This document shows, in pieces, positions 20,457 through 33,833 of a stretch of 64,000 nucleotides of DNA; position 1 is the first letter of the stretch; each line of letters opens with the position of its first letter. Position numbers and translations under genes: made by a program. The notes beneath the pieces were generated by a model. The model was not told the DNA's origin. It ran no database searches and saw only the letters and a program-made list of their open reading frames with translations. Source of the stretch: Durusdinium trenchii (Eukaryota; Sar; Dinophyceae; Suessiales; Symbiodiniaceae); NCBI GenBank assembly GCA_963970005.1, contig CAXAMN010022718.1, positions 909,936 through 973,935 of the forward strand, given 5' to 3'.

Positions 20457-21886
20457 CTGGCAGCTGCTTCCGGTGTCACACAAGCGCCACACCAGCCCTT
20501 CCAATTTTTTCAAGATGCACAGGCACACCCTCGCTTTATTTTAAATGTATATATCTTTTGTGTGTATGTGACAGTATGTGTGTGTAATCATTTCAACTAT
20601 ATTTACATCTATACCTTGTCCATTGGCTGCGACTCAAGGTTCCTCATGGGTTGCAACTCGGAGATGAGTGAGAACGAGGGTGTTCCATGGATCAGCGCGC
20701 GTGTTTTTACATCGTGAAACGACACGGCCAGTTCTTTAAATTGGTTTATAGTTTTCGAAGGTGTTGAACATATGGCAGCTAGCTCCACAACATCGAGCTG
20801 TCGGGCGCGTGGTGAACAGATCCAGAGACGTGGCACCCCGGACGGAATCAACTCGACCAACTGGGACTGCCCCATGGACCCCCCAGTCAACCACCCCAAT
20901 GTAGCTATGTGTTTGGGGTTGGAAGTGAGTATCGAGATGTTTCAAGAATCGTTACCACCGTTCTTATACCTTTCCATCACCGTTCTTTCTTATACAATTC
21001 ACAGAGACCCATCTTAACTACGTCGGACTCTGTGACACCTCAGTGGCACCGCATCCCTGTTTATTCCAGCATCCCGCTGAAGTTCTAGGTCGGAATAATG
21101 ACAAAGTTCCAGATGATGACCCAGGATGGCCTTGCATCCTATTTTTCATTGGTCGTGGCCTGGTGAAGCTTGCCTCCAAGCTTGCTCCTCTTCAAGCCAA
21201 CCAAACCTCCGAAAGTACGATGCGATCGGAGCTCCAAATTCGCTTCTACGCCCCCAAGAAAACACATGGGTGTGTATCAAAATAGGGAGACCTCCCACGC
21301 AACAACCCCCCTGGTTGGGAACTAGATATTAGTCGACCCAGCCCGGGGATCTCCCTGAACATACACTGACCACATGGTCTTCTTTGAGCCTACCACAAAC
21401 GCCGCCACCAACACAAACCCTGCATGTTTTGCTCCCGGTTGTTTCCCGCATCCTTGGACGCAGCTGCCACAAAACGCCCGGGCGCTCCGTCGCCGTGGCC
21501 ACGAGGCTTGCGGCTACGTGGCCCCGCACGAGCCCTCGATCTCGCTCCTCGGACGGATCGAAGCGGAGCTGCCGCGGAACCGAACCGAGCGGCAGCCGTG
21601 GATCGAACGTAGGGCCGAACAGATTGGACGGTGAAGTCTGGATGAAATGGAAATCACAGCTGCAACCCCCACCCAAAAGTTGGTTCTTATATTCCGTATA
21701 TGGATCCACTGCCACGGAAACCTCAGGTTCGGTATGACTGGGCCCTCCAAGCCTACTGAAATTGTCTCCAATCACCTTCTCAGTGGATCCATAGGGATTA
21801 TAAGACATTGAGGTTCTATTTTTTGCAAAGCTGACGACGTCTTCCGGTGTTGATGCTGTCATGCTGTGTGGCTTTTGTTGAGCCAT
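20307..21886 (-). CDS. Unrecognised gene, 3' half
   Basis: Seen on the minus strand, in transcription order: an exon from 21886 down to about 21737, beginning MAQQKPHSM (ATG in a good context, GCCATGG) and ending SHTEPE at GAG|GTTTCC; 21245-21207 encoding KRIWSSDRIVLSE and ending GAG|GTTTGG; about 20778-20615, including KTRALIHGTPSFSLISELQP and ending DK|GTATAG; and terminal exon 20456-20307, 50 codons with stop TAA. The last junction is in phase 0. The 3' part is hydrophilic and charged (FDQLDRLREWLDSKF), without membrane helices. No family recognised. The ATG may be internal, because the frame stays open upstream and another minus exon lies at 23692-23617. Confidence 0.5.
20862..20923. mobile_element. 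MITE-like element family A, partial
   Basis: GGGACTGCCCCATGGACC, then core CCAGTCAACCACCCCAATGT and a degraded right end. Confidence 0.7.
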
Positions 21887-23616
21887 GGCCAAGCAGGTTG
21901 ACACGTCCTCACGAGAAGAGTTTGGTTGTTTCGTGGACCTCTTCATCCACCAGAAAGGCTAGTTTCCAACTGACCAGCCCGGCAGCGTGGCATGCTGGTG
22001 AGGCGAAGATGGCCCAGCAACAGAGCTGGATGGCCCAACAAATGGGTGCCTTCATGGGGCATGTGGAGGTGCATGGATGGTGCATCGGTTGCTGGGAGGA
22101 GCGGTGAGAACTTGATTCCGACCCCCATACTGTATGAGCCACGATTGCGTGAAGACATGTGACTAGACCACGAAGACAAGAGTAGGAAGGGCTTGTGCAC
22201 GAAAACCCGGTAAAACGATAAGGTCTGCCTCAGACACCCATAACGCAAGGCCATTGAAGAAGAGCAATACTTACTTTGGGGGCGTCAGTATACAAACAAA
22301 TAACTATTGTTAGCACACAGCCTTTTCTAAACATCCACTGAGCCCATGGGAATAGGAGTGCCGTCAGGATATATCCAAGCAAGTATCCAAGCAAGTATCC
22401 AAGCACTGGTCTCACTCCGTCCTACTTCTAAAGAATTCTGTTTATATGAGACCGCAGGAGGTTTGGTCACGACTCGTGCCTGAACAGGTTCACTCACTTA
22501 GAGACTGCAGTTTTGAGGTCACTGCTTGAAGCTCCTGGTGGAAGAAATAGTTCCAGTGATTCCAGATGTTGCTTTATAGATTCCGGCTGGCCTTTTCATT
22601 TTACCCAAATCGAACCAGCCACTTAGTGACTTGATGTTGCGTTCTCTATTTCCCCCCTCCCGCCCTTTTGCTCCAGACCAACCCCTTGTACCATGACCGC
22701 ACGATCCCGATCAAACCCGACAATCCCTGCCCCGACCACCTGAGAAACCCCCCCACCGGGGGTTTTCGGAGGTTTTCGGGAGGTCCGTGTCGTGGACTTC
22801 CCCAAAGGCTCCGGGTCCAGAACGGGCCGAAGTCGGTGTTTGGTCCACCGGGTGGCAGGTGAGCTTGAAAAAGCTGGAGGTTGGAATTGTCAAGCTTTGC
22901 GCCCCTTGGCCGCCCGAAGCTTTCGGGTCCGCGCCGTGCCGTTCAGCCGAAGACCTCACAGCGCGCGTCGCGCACAGCGAGGTCCAGAAGCAGGGAAGTG
23001 GTTGTGCCAGGCCCATCCTTTTTGAGTCTCATGAGCATTCCAAGTAAAATAGAGTACTATAATATCACAAGTAAGGCAATCTGAGCAATTGTGTTTTTGA
23101 ACATGTTAACATGTATTCTACTGAATTGTCTACAGACAAAGCCCGTGGCCACGAGCCAGCTGAACTCAATGGCTTTCTCATTTGGGGAGATTTCGCTGCG
23201 ATACGTTCTGGTGCGGGTGAGATGCTCATTGAGGCCGGATGGAAACATCTGCATGGGATTTTTCTTGGGTGACCCTTGCTGGTTTTGCATCCATATGAAA
23301 CATTGTGAAGAGATGAATCATAAAGAGTTCCAACTGGGTTCAGTTGAACTCTACTCTCAACTCACTCACTTTCTAAGCTAGTATAAGAAAGATCTTGTGG
23401 ATGTCTGGCAGGATGCCCTCCAATCCACCTCAGAGAACAAGAACCATGGTAACATCGAACACATCCCTCTTCTTCGCAGGTCGCAGGTCTTCGCGACCGG
23501 GGCGACCGGGCCTGACGGGTTTTTCGGAACGTGAGGGCCGGATCGAGCTGGCACCCTTGAATGAACGCACGTGCTCGACGCACAACGTGCTCTCGCATGG
23601 TTTGACCCAGCGAAAC

Positions 23617-23692
23617 CTCCTGAAAACCACATTGCATTGAGTAGAGTCAGTGTCTTATAGTGTTCTTGTATGATCAACTCCATGTCTTTGAC
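23617..23692 (-). CDS. Candidate minus-strand exon
   Basis: Minus strand: acceptor TTAAAG|G, donor GGAG|GTTTCG. It encodes VKDMELIIQEHYKTLTLLNA and MWFSG. The donor resembles the GTTTCC and GTTTGG donors of the gene at 20.3-21.9 kb, so it may be an upstream exon of that gene. Confidence 0.4.
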
Positions 23693-23856
23693 CTTTAAGT
23701 CGGGAAAATCATCCCCAAAACCACCAGTCCGGGCCGGTCTTCTTGGCGCATCCATTTGGCGAGCGAGGAAGTCCAGCTGGAAATGTCTGCCGTTGGCAGT
23801 GGAGGCGAGCTCAGTGACAGTGGCTCCATCGTGTTCTATTTAAAAGAAGGAACACA

Positions 23857-23951
23857 TACCAGGAGTCACAAAGGGGTGCCTATTGGAGGCTAGGGGTGCC
23901 CATTATCCACTCACTTAGGGACCAAACACCACCCCTTTGTGACCCTTGGTA
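23857..23951. mobile_element. MITE-like element, related to family C
   Basis: 95 bp with inverted ends TACCAGGAGTCACAAAGGGG and CACCCCTTTGTGACCCTTGG followed by TACC. Confidence 0.75.
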
Positions 23952-24987
23952 CCTAGGACCTTCCCAGTGACCGAACTGTGGAGTTCCTGTTGCTGACCTG
24001 TCCTACAAGCCTACTGTTCGTGACCGAACCAACCAGGGGATCAAAAACTCGGTCTTTCTCGGTCTTTCTCAAGCCACCCTGCGGGTCCTGGGGCAACGGT
24101 CCACCGGGTCGGTACGGTGCCTAGGGTCACACCACGTGGTCGCACGCACGTTGTCGCACGCACGACACTGGTCGTGGGGGTCGTTTGGTCGAAACCGACT
24201 GAATCGCACCGAATCTCCGCAACCGGACTGTGCTGGATTCACCAACGGGTGGAAGCTGACATGAGAAGCTGACATGTCAGATACTCCCAGCGTTGTTTTG
24301 GTTCTGTTTCCGGGAAACCGCCGTCAGGTCTACCAGTGAGTGTAGCCTACGCGGGCTATTTGTTTTCTGAAAGACAGCACAGTGACATGACCCTATAGGG
24401 CTCCAACTAAATCCTCACAAGTTGGTTAGACCCCCCAAACCCCAACCAGGTGGTGGGAGCCCTAGGGTGATAACACCTCAACTGGCCGGTCAACAGCTCA
24501 ACCCGTTGAATGAGACTTGCCAACCAGACTACCCACCCCAAACAGGACGTTCTCAGAATCCCATGGGTGACCGAACTGAGTCTGTGACCGAACGCAACTA
24601 AGGGATCAAGCTCCCCTAGAAGTCGAACCACCATGGTTTTAATGGCCTTTACCGAACAACCATCGTTTCACTAAGGGTTTTACAAAACCAAATCAACCAT
24701 TTTAAAGATGGTCTTGGACTTCCAGGGGCTCGGTCACTGGGAAGATCCAGGAAATTGCCTAGACATTTCATGTGCAAACATCCACGGACTCATGGAAACC
24801 TATGGAAACTCTCCATGTGACATATATTTAGATTCGCAAGAAAACATCCTTTGCCTTTGTCTGACTTTGTCTCCTATAGCAAAAAAATGCACACCACCAA
24901 CAGCGGGAAAAACGGTGCGCACCATGGCACTAGACAGCCATTTTCGGAAGAACAAATAACATCTTCGAAGGAACAAAACAACACCCA

Positions 24988-25086
24988 AACACTCATAAAC
25001 ACTCCATGGGACTGGTATATTTACCTACATTGGGGTGGTGCCAGAGGGGTCAATTGATCGGCAGTACAATGAGAGTCCCAGACTCG
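24988..25086. mobile_element. MITE-like element family A
   Basis: CACTCCATGGGACTGGTATA, reverse core CTACATTGGGGTGGTGCCAG, right end GAGAGTCCCAGACTCG. Confidence 0.7.
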
Positions 25087-26093
25087 TGTCGGCCTCTACG
25101 ACCCAGTTCACGAGCAGAGCCCGCCAGGCATCTTGACTGGATCAGGCTTGTTGTCTCCCTCCTCGAAAGGATCCAACTCACGAGAGGCGCGTTCGGCGTT
25201 CGGCGTTCCCCGACTGCCGGGGCGAACGGTGTGGTCCAGGGCGGCTGACAGGGCTCACAGGTCGTAGCTGATCGGTTCGGTTGGGACGACCGGGGCCCGG
25301 GTGCCATACCGAACGGTGCATGTCATACCGAACCTGAGGAGCTACGACGGAGCCCTCGGTGTAGGGAAGTCGACTCTCCGGACTTTCAAGATCGACCGGC
25401 ACCGTCGAATTCCGTCGTGACGACAACTCTTGCAGCGGCAAACACCCTGGGATCTCAACACAATCACAAACTGAAGGTCCTAGAGTGAGTGTGAGAGAGA
25501 GTGTGAGTGTGAGTGAGAGTGAGAGTGACTGGGGTTTTCTCGGACTCGCCTGTTTCGACGGCCCATCTAGAGCGCCCTGCGGAGCGCCCTGCGGACGGCC
25601 TGCTGGTTGCGAAGCCAACGAGACTGCCAATGTGTTTGATGCACCTAGATTACATCATCACACACTTGACCCACCAACCAGTCAGGAGTCAATCCACGTT
25701 TGCAAGTAGGTTTCCGGATGCGAACGCGTGTTTGAGGTAGAAGGAAACATGAGCAACGGGGCAAGACGCAACAGTCCACGACCAAATTCAGAATGTATCC
25801 CGGACTCCCTGTATGATATATATCGATCTTCAAAAGGCACATATTTTTGCCGGAGGCATGTTTCAGTGAAAACAACTTATAATCAAAAACCACTGCCGCT
25901 TTCAATAGAGTTCCAAACCATGTGCTCAAAGGTCCATGGACGCGGAATCACTCCGTTTGGAAGCCTAAAGCATCGCCGTGTCTGCCGGAAACCCCGCCTG
26001 GTCACAACGAAAAACGCCGCAAGACGGGGAGAAGACGCCGCAATGACATGTTTCTTTGAACAGGCAATGGCAAAGAATTGTGCCGTTTCGAAG

Positions 26094-26176
26094 GTATATA
26101 CCTACATTTGGGGTGGTTTCAGGGGTTCAATTGATGTATACAATAATTATGCCATACATGGAGTGTTTGGGCATTA
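26094..26176. mobile_element. MITE-like element family A
   Basis: CCTACATTTGGGGTGGTTTC with right end CATACATGGAGTGTTTGGGC. It abuts an open + frame, so a predicted exon here could run into repeat sequence. Confidence 0.7.
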
Positions 26177-28410
26177 TATATGATCTAGATGTGTGATAAA
26201 AACCGTGGGTCATGAAAACCGTGGGTTCCGATTTAACCCTTGGTTCCTGGAGACTGCCATGACCCGAAGGAGAACTTCCTTCACCGGGACTGGGACAAGG
26301 TATATGGTCTGACCATGTTTGAGTGGACTGCTAGGGGGTTCAGGTGTGTGAATGGTATGACCCATAGAATTAAAGTATGGAAGGAAAGCATCAACGCCCG
26401 CGAAAACATCGCTATTCACTCAGTGTCTGACTGCGGCAGAAAAACACCACGCCCTGACCGAAACCCTCCGCCCCGCGGCGAAGCTCAGAGTTCAGCTGAG
26501 GGGAAGATGCTGAGAGCAGACTGCTATTGAGGAATGCGTACGTAGCTATCAACTGAAAACCGAAACTGGCACTATAGTCACGACCTGGTTAACGACCTGG
26601 TTACCTTAACCACGAGAGGTGTCCATAAACACGACCCCAAGTCCTTAACCACGACACCTGACTGAATACAGCTGGACAACCACTTGATAGGACGCACATT
26701 CCGTCTTTGAGGTCCTGTCGTCACGTGATGCGTTCTTCCATAGCTGAACGCTGTGAAGCTAAAGCACATGCGAAATAAAGCACACGGGCAACGAAAACAT
26801 GAAGCAGATTTGAGGCATTTTGACATTGGGAAGGTCACCTGCATTTCATTTGCAGGTCAAAAAGGGTCATAATTCATGAAGTTAATTCATGTACTGTTAG
26901 ACTCTTGAATACATTCCGTGCATATGAAGGGTTTTTACACTCCAAATGGGGGGAGGGTTATACATCAAGAGTCTACATTAGGGGTTTCAATGGGCTCTCC
27001 AAGGGCTTGTTTCAGGCTCTCCAAGGCTCTCCAAGCCTGTTTTCTGGGGAACCCGAGGTCAGGGGGGTGAACCCTGCAACTACCCCGCCCTGCGTGGTTG
27101 TTCTTTTGGGTTTTATCTGGAAGGTAGCGCAAGGCTTCGCGCCGAAGGTTCTCAGGTACTCCATTCAGAAATACAGTAGATTGCAGTAGATTGTTTTTAA
27201 TGTTTGAAAACCTTAAATATCCAAACAAGCAACCCTAATAAAGGCAAATATTCTTTCCAACTGTGCCACATGTTTGCCTTTTTATATGTAAAACCGGCCA
27301 GAAAGCAGACATGCTGGAAGTTCTATATCTGAAACGTTCAAAATATGATCACCCACAAGCCACAAGCTCAATGTTGAAACATCGATCTATTTGCTCGGGA
27401 CTGACGGCGACCCAATACACTCTAGAATATCACAGAATTACAATGACCCAAACACTCCGTTTCCTGGCATGTTTCCCCCATCAATGGCCTGCTACACGCG
27501 TCTCCGCGTGTTGCTCCTGTCTTCGTAGGGTCGATCCGATCGAAGGTACGCGACCCCTCGGGGAAAGCGGTGCATTTCGAGAGAGAGGCGCCGGTGGACT
27601 GTTCACGGGTGAGATCGTACGGTTCCGACGGTTTATAGGGGTTGAGCGGGTGGTGGCTTCATGAATTTCGGGGGGCGAACTTGGCGAACATGTGGAAACA
27701 TCTACGCCGAAGCACCTAGCTCCCTATAGGCCAGGGAGGCGTCGTTCATGTCGACGGACGAAGACGGTTGCGTCGCTGTTCCGGTTGAACCCCGAGGTCG
27801 TCCCAGTTGGGTGCCACGTGTGCTTCGTCCACCGATTTTACAACCAAAACCTCGATGATAGTTAACGGTATGTGAGTATGAAAAACACTGTTGGTGTGTG
27901 TGCAGTTCAAGGATTCTTTTCACCGAAAAACATCACACGCAAGACGCAATATGGGAGTTCGCAACAGCTTTTTGGGGTGCTCCAAGAAAGCTAGATTGGC
28001 TAAACGCCAAGAGTACAGACCGCACGCTAGACTATGTGTTTAAAGCAGAACGCTGAAAATAGACACGATTGAAGTTCAGAGTCTATAGATCTGAGCAATA
28101 GTTGATCGAACTCCAACATGAATGAGTTCACGGTCACACAGCCTCACAGGGGAACCTGCAGACGCTCATAATTATGCCTCAATTTACTCGTCTCATACTG
28201 AAGTCATCAACGAGACTGCTTTAAGCATTGCAGCTTGTGGACCCCTCTATGCCGGACCTATAGAATCGGCCGGCTGAAGATGTTTCGTGCACATGGTCAA
28301 GTCCGGCACGAAACATTAGAAGATTGAAAAAACCATCGTCCTTGCTACTAGCTTCTTGTTCCTAGTAGTAATGGCCTCCACCGAATAGCGTCCGACCGCT
28401 ACTAGTATAG

Positions 28411-28606
28411 CTATGCAACTCCGATATCCACCGCGATCCACCAGCTGTTCATCACCCCAAATGCACTCACTTTGGACCCCCTCCAGCGGCGGCTCCGGCT
28501 TTTTCAATGCCAGGTTGAGACGGGCGGTGTCAAGGCCGCGAGTCCTGACGGGACAGCGCAGGAGGCGGAGAAGGCCGGCTGCACATCTGGTGGGAAGCAA
28601 ACCTGA
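28411..28606 (+). CDS. Candidate terminal exon, function unknown
   Basis: Acceptor GTATAG|C opens a 64-codon frame to TGA, including STAIHQLFITPNALTLDPLQ and a Gly/Ala/Glu-rich tail. Codon composition looks coding; upstream exons are not identified. A minus-strand frame is also open. Confidence 0.35.
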
Positions 28607-29514
28607 GTATCAGCCGACTCGAAGACGACTTCGATGCTTGAGATGTTCTATACCATGCTTGAAGCGCTGTTTGTTCCACAACCAAGAACAACAAACCCCT
28701 ACCAAATCAAGAGTCAGAAGGGGTCTAGAAACATCTAGAAACCACCCGAACATACCAGAAAAATGGGATGGTGCTGGTAATTCTCATCCACAAAATCAGG
28801 ATATCCCCTTGTTCTGGGGGGCCTTCTGCTCCACTCACCTGTGATGCCATCAGGAGGCTGTCCACGAGCGCACCGTCCACAACCGTCGGGCCAGGACATG
28901 GATGTAACGCCTGGTCATGTGACTCACGTGAACAACATCCTACCTGCCCCGGCTGTGCAGGTGACGCCGGTGGGCTGGGTGGAACAGTGGAACCAGGGAA
29001 GCAGACGCCACCAGACCAGTTCAACCCCTCTACGCCCTTCGCGGTCGCATGCGCCAACGGTTTTTTCTATGTGTTTTTTGGTTCTGCGTCCAATGTGAGG
29101 TTAAGGTTGTTCAAGATTGTTCACAACGATTTCGTTGGGTGCCAGGGTTTGGAACAGGGAACCAGGGATTTCTGAGGCACTAATATACAGATGTCAATTT
29201 AGTACAATTACGGTAGGCTATACCCCCAGAAACAGAGCAATGACCCAGCAAAAGCAACATTTCACAGAGCACCAGACAGTCACAGGCCAAAATGAATGGA
29301 CTCGACTAGCATGGACATCAACCTACCATGCTATGGAAGTGTTTGGACTATCTTGGGATCCACTTTCAGATGATGAGGGGTCTTTGCGAGGCGACGCTGG
29401 TGGGAGTGTCTTGGAATTCCCTCAAGTCGCTCTGGTGATGATTCCGACCCAGAGCGACATGGCACAGTTTCCAGGACATCCTGGCGATTTGGCAGAGTTT
29501 TCCCCTACAAACAG

Positions 29515-29590
29515 GGGTTCACTGAACTCGAAACCATGATGCGCCAATCAGCTACTGCCTTCAGAGAGATGAGCGCCATTTTCACCCGTG
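29515..29590 (+). CDS. Candidate exon, helical segment
   Basis: AACAG|GGG to CGTG|GTGAAA; encodes GFTELETMMRQSATAFREMS and AIFTR. It is amphipathic and similar in character to the channel's N-terminal exons, but no relation is shown. Phase 0 start, phase 1 end. Confidence 0.45.
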
Positions 29591-30714
29591 GTGAAAACCA
29601 CGTTTCACCATGCTTTGCGGTCAGACCTGAACATGGATCTTTCGATGAGAAATCAACATCCTTGCCGCCACTCTTTCCTGGCCCTCTTCACCGCCACGGC
29701 TTACGGACGACTGAAACCAGCGTTTCTAGAAGCCGTGGCGGTCGTCGGGGTTCACATGCCCCGAACCCCTCGTTTCCGGGCGGTCGTCGGCACCCCCCGC
29801 GCCGCAGCGCAAACCACCGGCGGACGAATCGCCTCGGCGCCTGCCTTCGCGAGGCGGAGAGGACGGCGGTGCTTCTCTGTGAAAGTCGACCTGAGCAACT
29901 CTGAGGCGAGAGGAAGAGGCTGGAGAGGGGCGGTGAGGTGGCTGCCGAATGTGGAGCCAACCTCTGAGAGGTGGAGGAGGGGGGTCACCTGTTTTTTGGT
30001 TTTGTCCGTGGGTTCGAGGGTTTCGATCGTTTCGTGTGCGCAGTTGGAAGCCTTGAGAGAAGCTTCGTAACCAGCTGTCAGGGAGGGATGGGCATGGTGA
30101 ACAGTTCAGTATCTCTCAGGAGGACTAAGAACCCATCTCCAACATCTGACATGAAAGCCGGTGGCCCTCGCTTTAGTTGTGAAATGTTATGAATCTCTCT
30201 ATATATGTTCAATCAGGTGTCTCTTCCAGGGAACGGGGTTCAGAAATCGTGAATACCAGCACCACCCAAATGGGGGTTTATAGCTGTTTATAGGCCTCTC
30301 TAACCACATGTTTACCATCCAATCCGGTGAGTGGAGCTGGTAAGGCATCGGCATCAAACAAGATTTATCGCATGAACATGCATGAACAATACATATTTAT
30401 CGAATCGACTAAACATACTGATCGAATAAAAACATGTTTGTCTTGCGGTGAAATACTTTGAACTCCCAGTGGTGGTGGTCGTTTTGTCATCTGGTTCGCT
30501 GGTTTGCTGGTCTGCTTGGCCAACCAAGAGAAAGCATTGAGAACGGATGTGTTTTTTCCAATGTAGCATGCCTGTTGTGAGCCACCTGAGGGCAAACATT
30601 TAAGGAGGAAATGCTATTCCAAGGTAGCATATCTTTTGCGTTTCTATGCAGACTTTTTGGGGTGCCTCTCGATGGCAACATTTAGACGAGGAAGATACCG
30701 TTCCAATGTAGCAT

Positions 30715-30955
30715 ACTATGACTACTATGACTATTGCTACAACCACCACCACTGCTATTATATATTATTACTCTACTACAACTACTGCTACTGTTACTGT
30801 TACTGCTACTCCTACTACTACTACTACTACTACTCCTACTACTACTCCTCCTACTCCTACTCCTCCTACTCCTACTCCTCCTACTCCTACTCCTACTCCT
30901 ACTCCTACTCCTACTCCTACTACTCCTGCTGCTGCTGCTGCTACCCCCACTACTA
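30715..30955 (+). repeat. (CTA/CTC)n trinucleotide repeat
   Basis: Pyrimidine-rich trinucleotide array moving from ACTACT to CTCCTA and CTGCTG. All six frames stay open, which explains apparent poly-Leu, poly-Tyr and poly-Thr frames here; not coding. Confidence 0.95.
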
Positions 30956-31422
30956 TCACCAGAACGGCATATATTTGTTATATATTCAATATGTTTGTAT
31001 TGATGGTTGATTGGCGTGGAGTATGTTTTGACACGTTACATCTGTTTTGGTCCTGCTGGTAACAATCTTTTTGGGCATCACCTCCTTGGGAGTCTTTTCG
31101 GGGTTTTCATTTGCTAGGTCTGTTGGTTTGAGCAGGCGCCGTCGGGCGAGGGCAGTTTCACCTTGCATTTGGAAAGCAAGGGCCAACCCCAGGTCAGCCG
31201 GGAACCCTTTGTGCCTTGTGTGCTTAAATCTATGCATGATTAGATCTATTCGAGGAGTCCTGTCTCATGGACTATCAAATATATTGTCTGAAGCAGTTGG
31301 GGCAAATGTTTGTCATCAGTTGAACATAGTTGAACGGTTTTCATTTTAGACCTTTCTTGTGGCACTTCTGTACTTTCTTCTGCAAAGGGTTCCTGTCATG
31401 ACGGGCAGGGAATGGCATGTAG

Positions 31423-31695
31423 AAACCAAACATTTTCCAAGCTGCAGGAGCTAGACCCTGGGCTGAAGAGGATGTGTTTGGAAGGCCCTGTGCAGTCTTT
31501 TCGGACGATCTCCGAAGCCAATACCTTTCAAAGGGGCGATCATCATTGTTCAGTGAGAAGATGTGGTTTTCCCCCTTTCTTCATCGCTGGCAGGGAGGTT
31601 TCATTTTTGTGGGCCTCAACTTCAGTCACAAGCTCGACGCTTTTCAAGAGATTCCCTTCGTCGAAGTCACTACGCCTCAATCACTACAGGAAACA
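31423..31695 (+). CDS. Large coding exon, function unknown
   Basis: Acceptor ATGTAG|AAA, then 91 codons without a stop to the consensus donor ACA|GTATGT, phase 0 at both ends. The product contains AEEDVFGRPCAVFSDDLRSQ and, later, GGFIFVGLNFSHKLDAFQEI. It is aromatic-rich and probably globular. It is the longest exon seen in the window. No family recognised; the partner exons were not found. The AT-rich island begins just downstream. Confidence 0.45.
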
Positions 31696-31871
31696 GTATG
31701 TGGTTGGGGACAGGAGTCTATCATTACCTAGACACTCCATGTCTGGAATATTGCCTATATACATTGACCCGTGAAGCTAACTTAAGTATTATATATATAT
31801 ATACCTATCCCATGCCACATGCACTGTCAGGGCATGTCAGCCCTTGCCTTATTGTTAAATGAACAGATGCA

Positions 31872-32186
31872 ATGAACAGCATTGGGGCCCCCATCTTGCT
31901 GAATGATGATCGCAGAATGGACCCATCGCGCCCTGGTTCTGAAAGGGAGGACATGTCGTTCAGGACTTTTGTTGCAATTGATGTACTCTGTTTTCAGAAC
32001 AGGGGACTGAGTGGTAGTACGCATCTTTTCTTTTTTTACTTGTGTTGTCATGTTCATATTGTACTGCTATTTGGTGCTACTATCTCATTATATATTCTCT
32101 TAATGGTAGTGTTGGCTGTTGTTTGCTTGTGCCAAGAAGGCTTCAACATGGCTATTCCCTTTGCATTTGCTGTTTGTGTAAAATAG
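31872..32186 (+). CDS. Possible small ORF with membrane helix
   Basis: 104 codons from ATG, starting MNSIGAPILLNDDRRMDPSR, with a hydrophobic stretch in the second half (TISLYILLMVVLAVVCL). Either a real exon with 3' readthrough or chance, since composition becomes AT-rich within it. Confidence 0.2.
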   Translation: MNSIGAPILLNDDRRMDPSRPGSEREDMSFRTFVAIDVLCFQNRGLSGSTHLFFFYLCCHVHIVLLFGATISLYILLMVVLAVVCLCQEGFNMAIPFAFAVCVK

Positions 32187-33299
32187 TCACCAAAGCCACA
32201 AACAACAAAACAAGTCCGTGTCTCAGGATCTGCCCCGACATTGACTTATTTGTTGCTTTCTGCTAAAGAAGGATCTAGTGATACTCCGTTGTTCTTGAAC
32301 GAGTACTAAAAACAATTGTAAATACTGCGTTTGTGGCTTTACACTGAATATTAATAAGGACACATGTCAACAAATTTGACAGCGCAAAGGGTGAATAATG
32401 AAATAGCACACATTAGACAACTGTATTGCAGAAAGAGCAGAAGCCTCAAACATGTTGATAAGATATTGTGAAGGTAGTTTGTAGTGTTCATGTTCGCAAT
32501 AGGCAATAGATGTATGAAGACAAGTAGACAATGGACATGCCACATATTGAGCCTGAAGGACTAGCAGAAGAACAGTCAAACAGTTGGTATGTTGTTTTAG
32601 TTCAACCCGTTACCCTCATGAACGATCTTAAAGAACGATGTATCCTGATTTGACTTGTATCAACAGATTGACATAGATTGACATCAAAATATTAAGCATT
32701 GGTATAATGAACTATGGCTTAAAAGCAGCATGGAAGCAACAAAATGCATGTTAAAAGTAGATAATACTATTCAATATACATTGTAGTGGACATAAGGCTA
32801 GAATAGACAATTATATTTGATGCATTGGTTTCAGGGATTGTATTTTTGGATACTATACAGTTTTAAGTGTTTGAATTGTGTGTACCTATAAGATTATCCT
32901 AATTTCAATATATAATAATATTGTTATTTGAATCATATAATACAGGAAACTGTTGATTTAAAATATTAGAACATTGTTTTTAATAATATATATATGGTTT
33001 TATATGTTAGTTATTGAACATATTAAACTAATTACATAATAATGCCTGTATACATATATATATATATATGTAAAATGTGGGAGAAGACAGAGTCAGGTAC
33101 CCCTGTGAAGGTATTTGATGAACCCTCTCAATTGCTTTACTTTACCAGAGCAAGAACATATCAGTAAAGCATTCTTAGATGATATTTATATTAATATATG
33201 CACAATAGTACTGTAGCTAACATGAAATTGCACAACATATATATAGGTATAAACCAGTTGAGCTGTTCCATTCACGTTTCTATCACATGACCCAAGAGA

Positions 33300-33655
33300 C
33301 GGGGGATTCTCCGGGAAGGCATTGCAACATAATCAGCGGTTTCACAACATTGTCATCAGATGACACTGTGATTAAATTTGGGTGGGACGGGGTGTGGGGA
33401 TGGGGAGACGGGGCAGAACCTATCATCCGCCTCAGAACATGATCATTGGTCATCGGTTCCATAACAAGATCATCGGTTTCACAACATGGTCATCGGTTTC
33501 ACAACATGATTATCGGTATCACAACATGTTCATCAGTTTCATAACATGATCATCATCGGTTTCATAATATTGCGTCACCGGTTTCGAAGCATTGTCATCG
33601 GTTTCACAACATCGTCATCGGCGTCACCACATTGTCATCGGATCACAATGTGATT
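33300..33655 (+). repeat. 21-bp minisatellite, unit CATCGGTTTCACAACATGGT
   Basis: About ten diverged units between two near-identical flanks (ACTGTGATTAAATTTGGG and ATGTGATTAAATTGGGG), each followed by a G-rich tract. The flanks suggest a duplicated end unit. Confidence 0.85.
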
Positions 33656-33833
33656 AAATTGGGGTGTGGGGGGGAGGGGGTGGGGGAAGGGGAGTCGCTG
33701 TGAAAAAGACAAACCACGCGACTCACCTCGGACCTCATTTCGGACACCCTCAGAATACACTGTTTTTAACAGTCGTGTAAAACGCACCAACTCATTTTTC
33801 CATGGCGAAACATAGGGTTTCGATCATATCCAC

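Larger units (their letters stand above)
24000..28340. other. Region without a supported gene
   Basis: Only repeats and weak open frames. 24708-24959 (FQGLGHWEDPGNCLDISCAN...) and 25728-26093 are open but lack convincing splice sites or family signal. Family A elements lie at 24988 and 26094. Confidence 0.5.

Noticed and set aside
22009..22068. + strand exon beginning MAQQQSWMAQQMGAFMGHVE with GAG|GTGCAT donor
   Set aside because: Attractive start and donor, but it lies between minus-strand exons of one candidate gene and has no partner exon; left unassigned.
23134..23270. + strand frame reading AELNGFLIWGDFAAIRSGAG, which recalls endonuclease/exonuclease/phosphatase folds
   Set aside because: Three frames, one on the opposite strand, are open over the same bases, and the catalytic GDFN motif is not exact.
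30636..31062. Long poly-Leu, poly-Tyr and poly-Thr open frames
   Set aside because: Produced by the CTA/CTC microsatellite, open in every frame.
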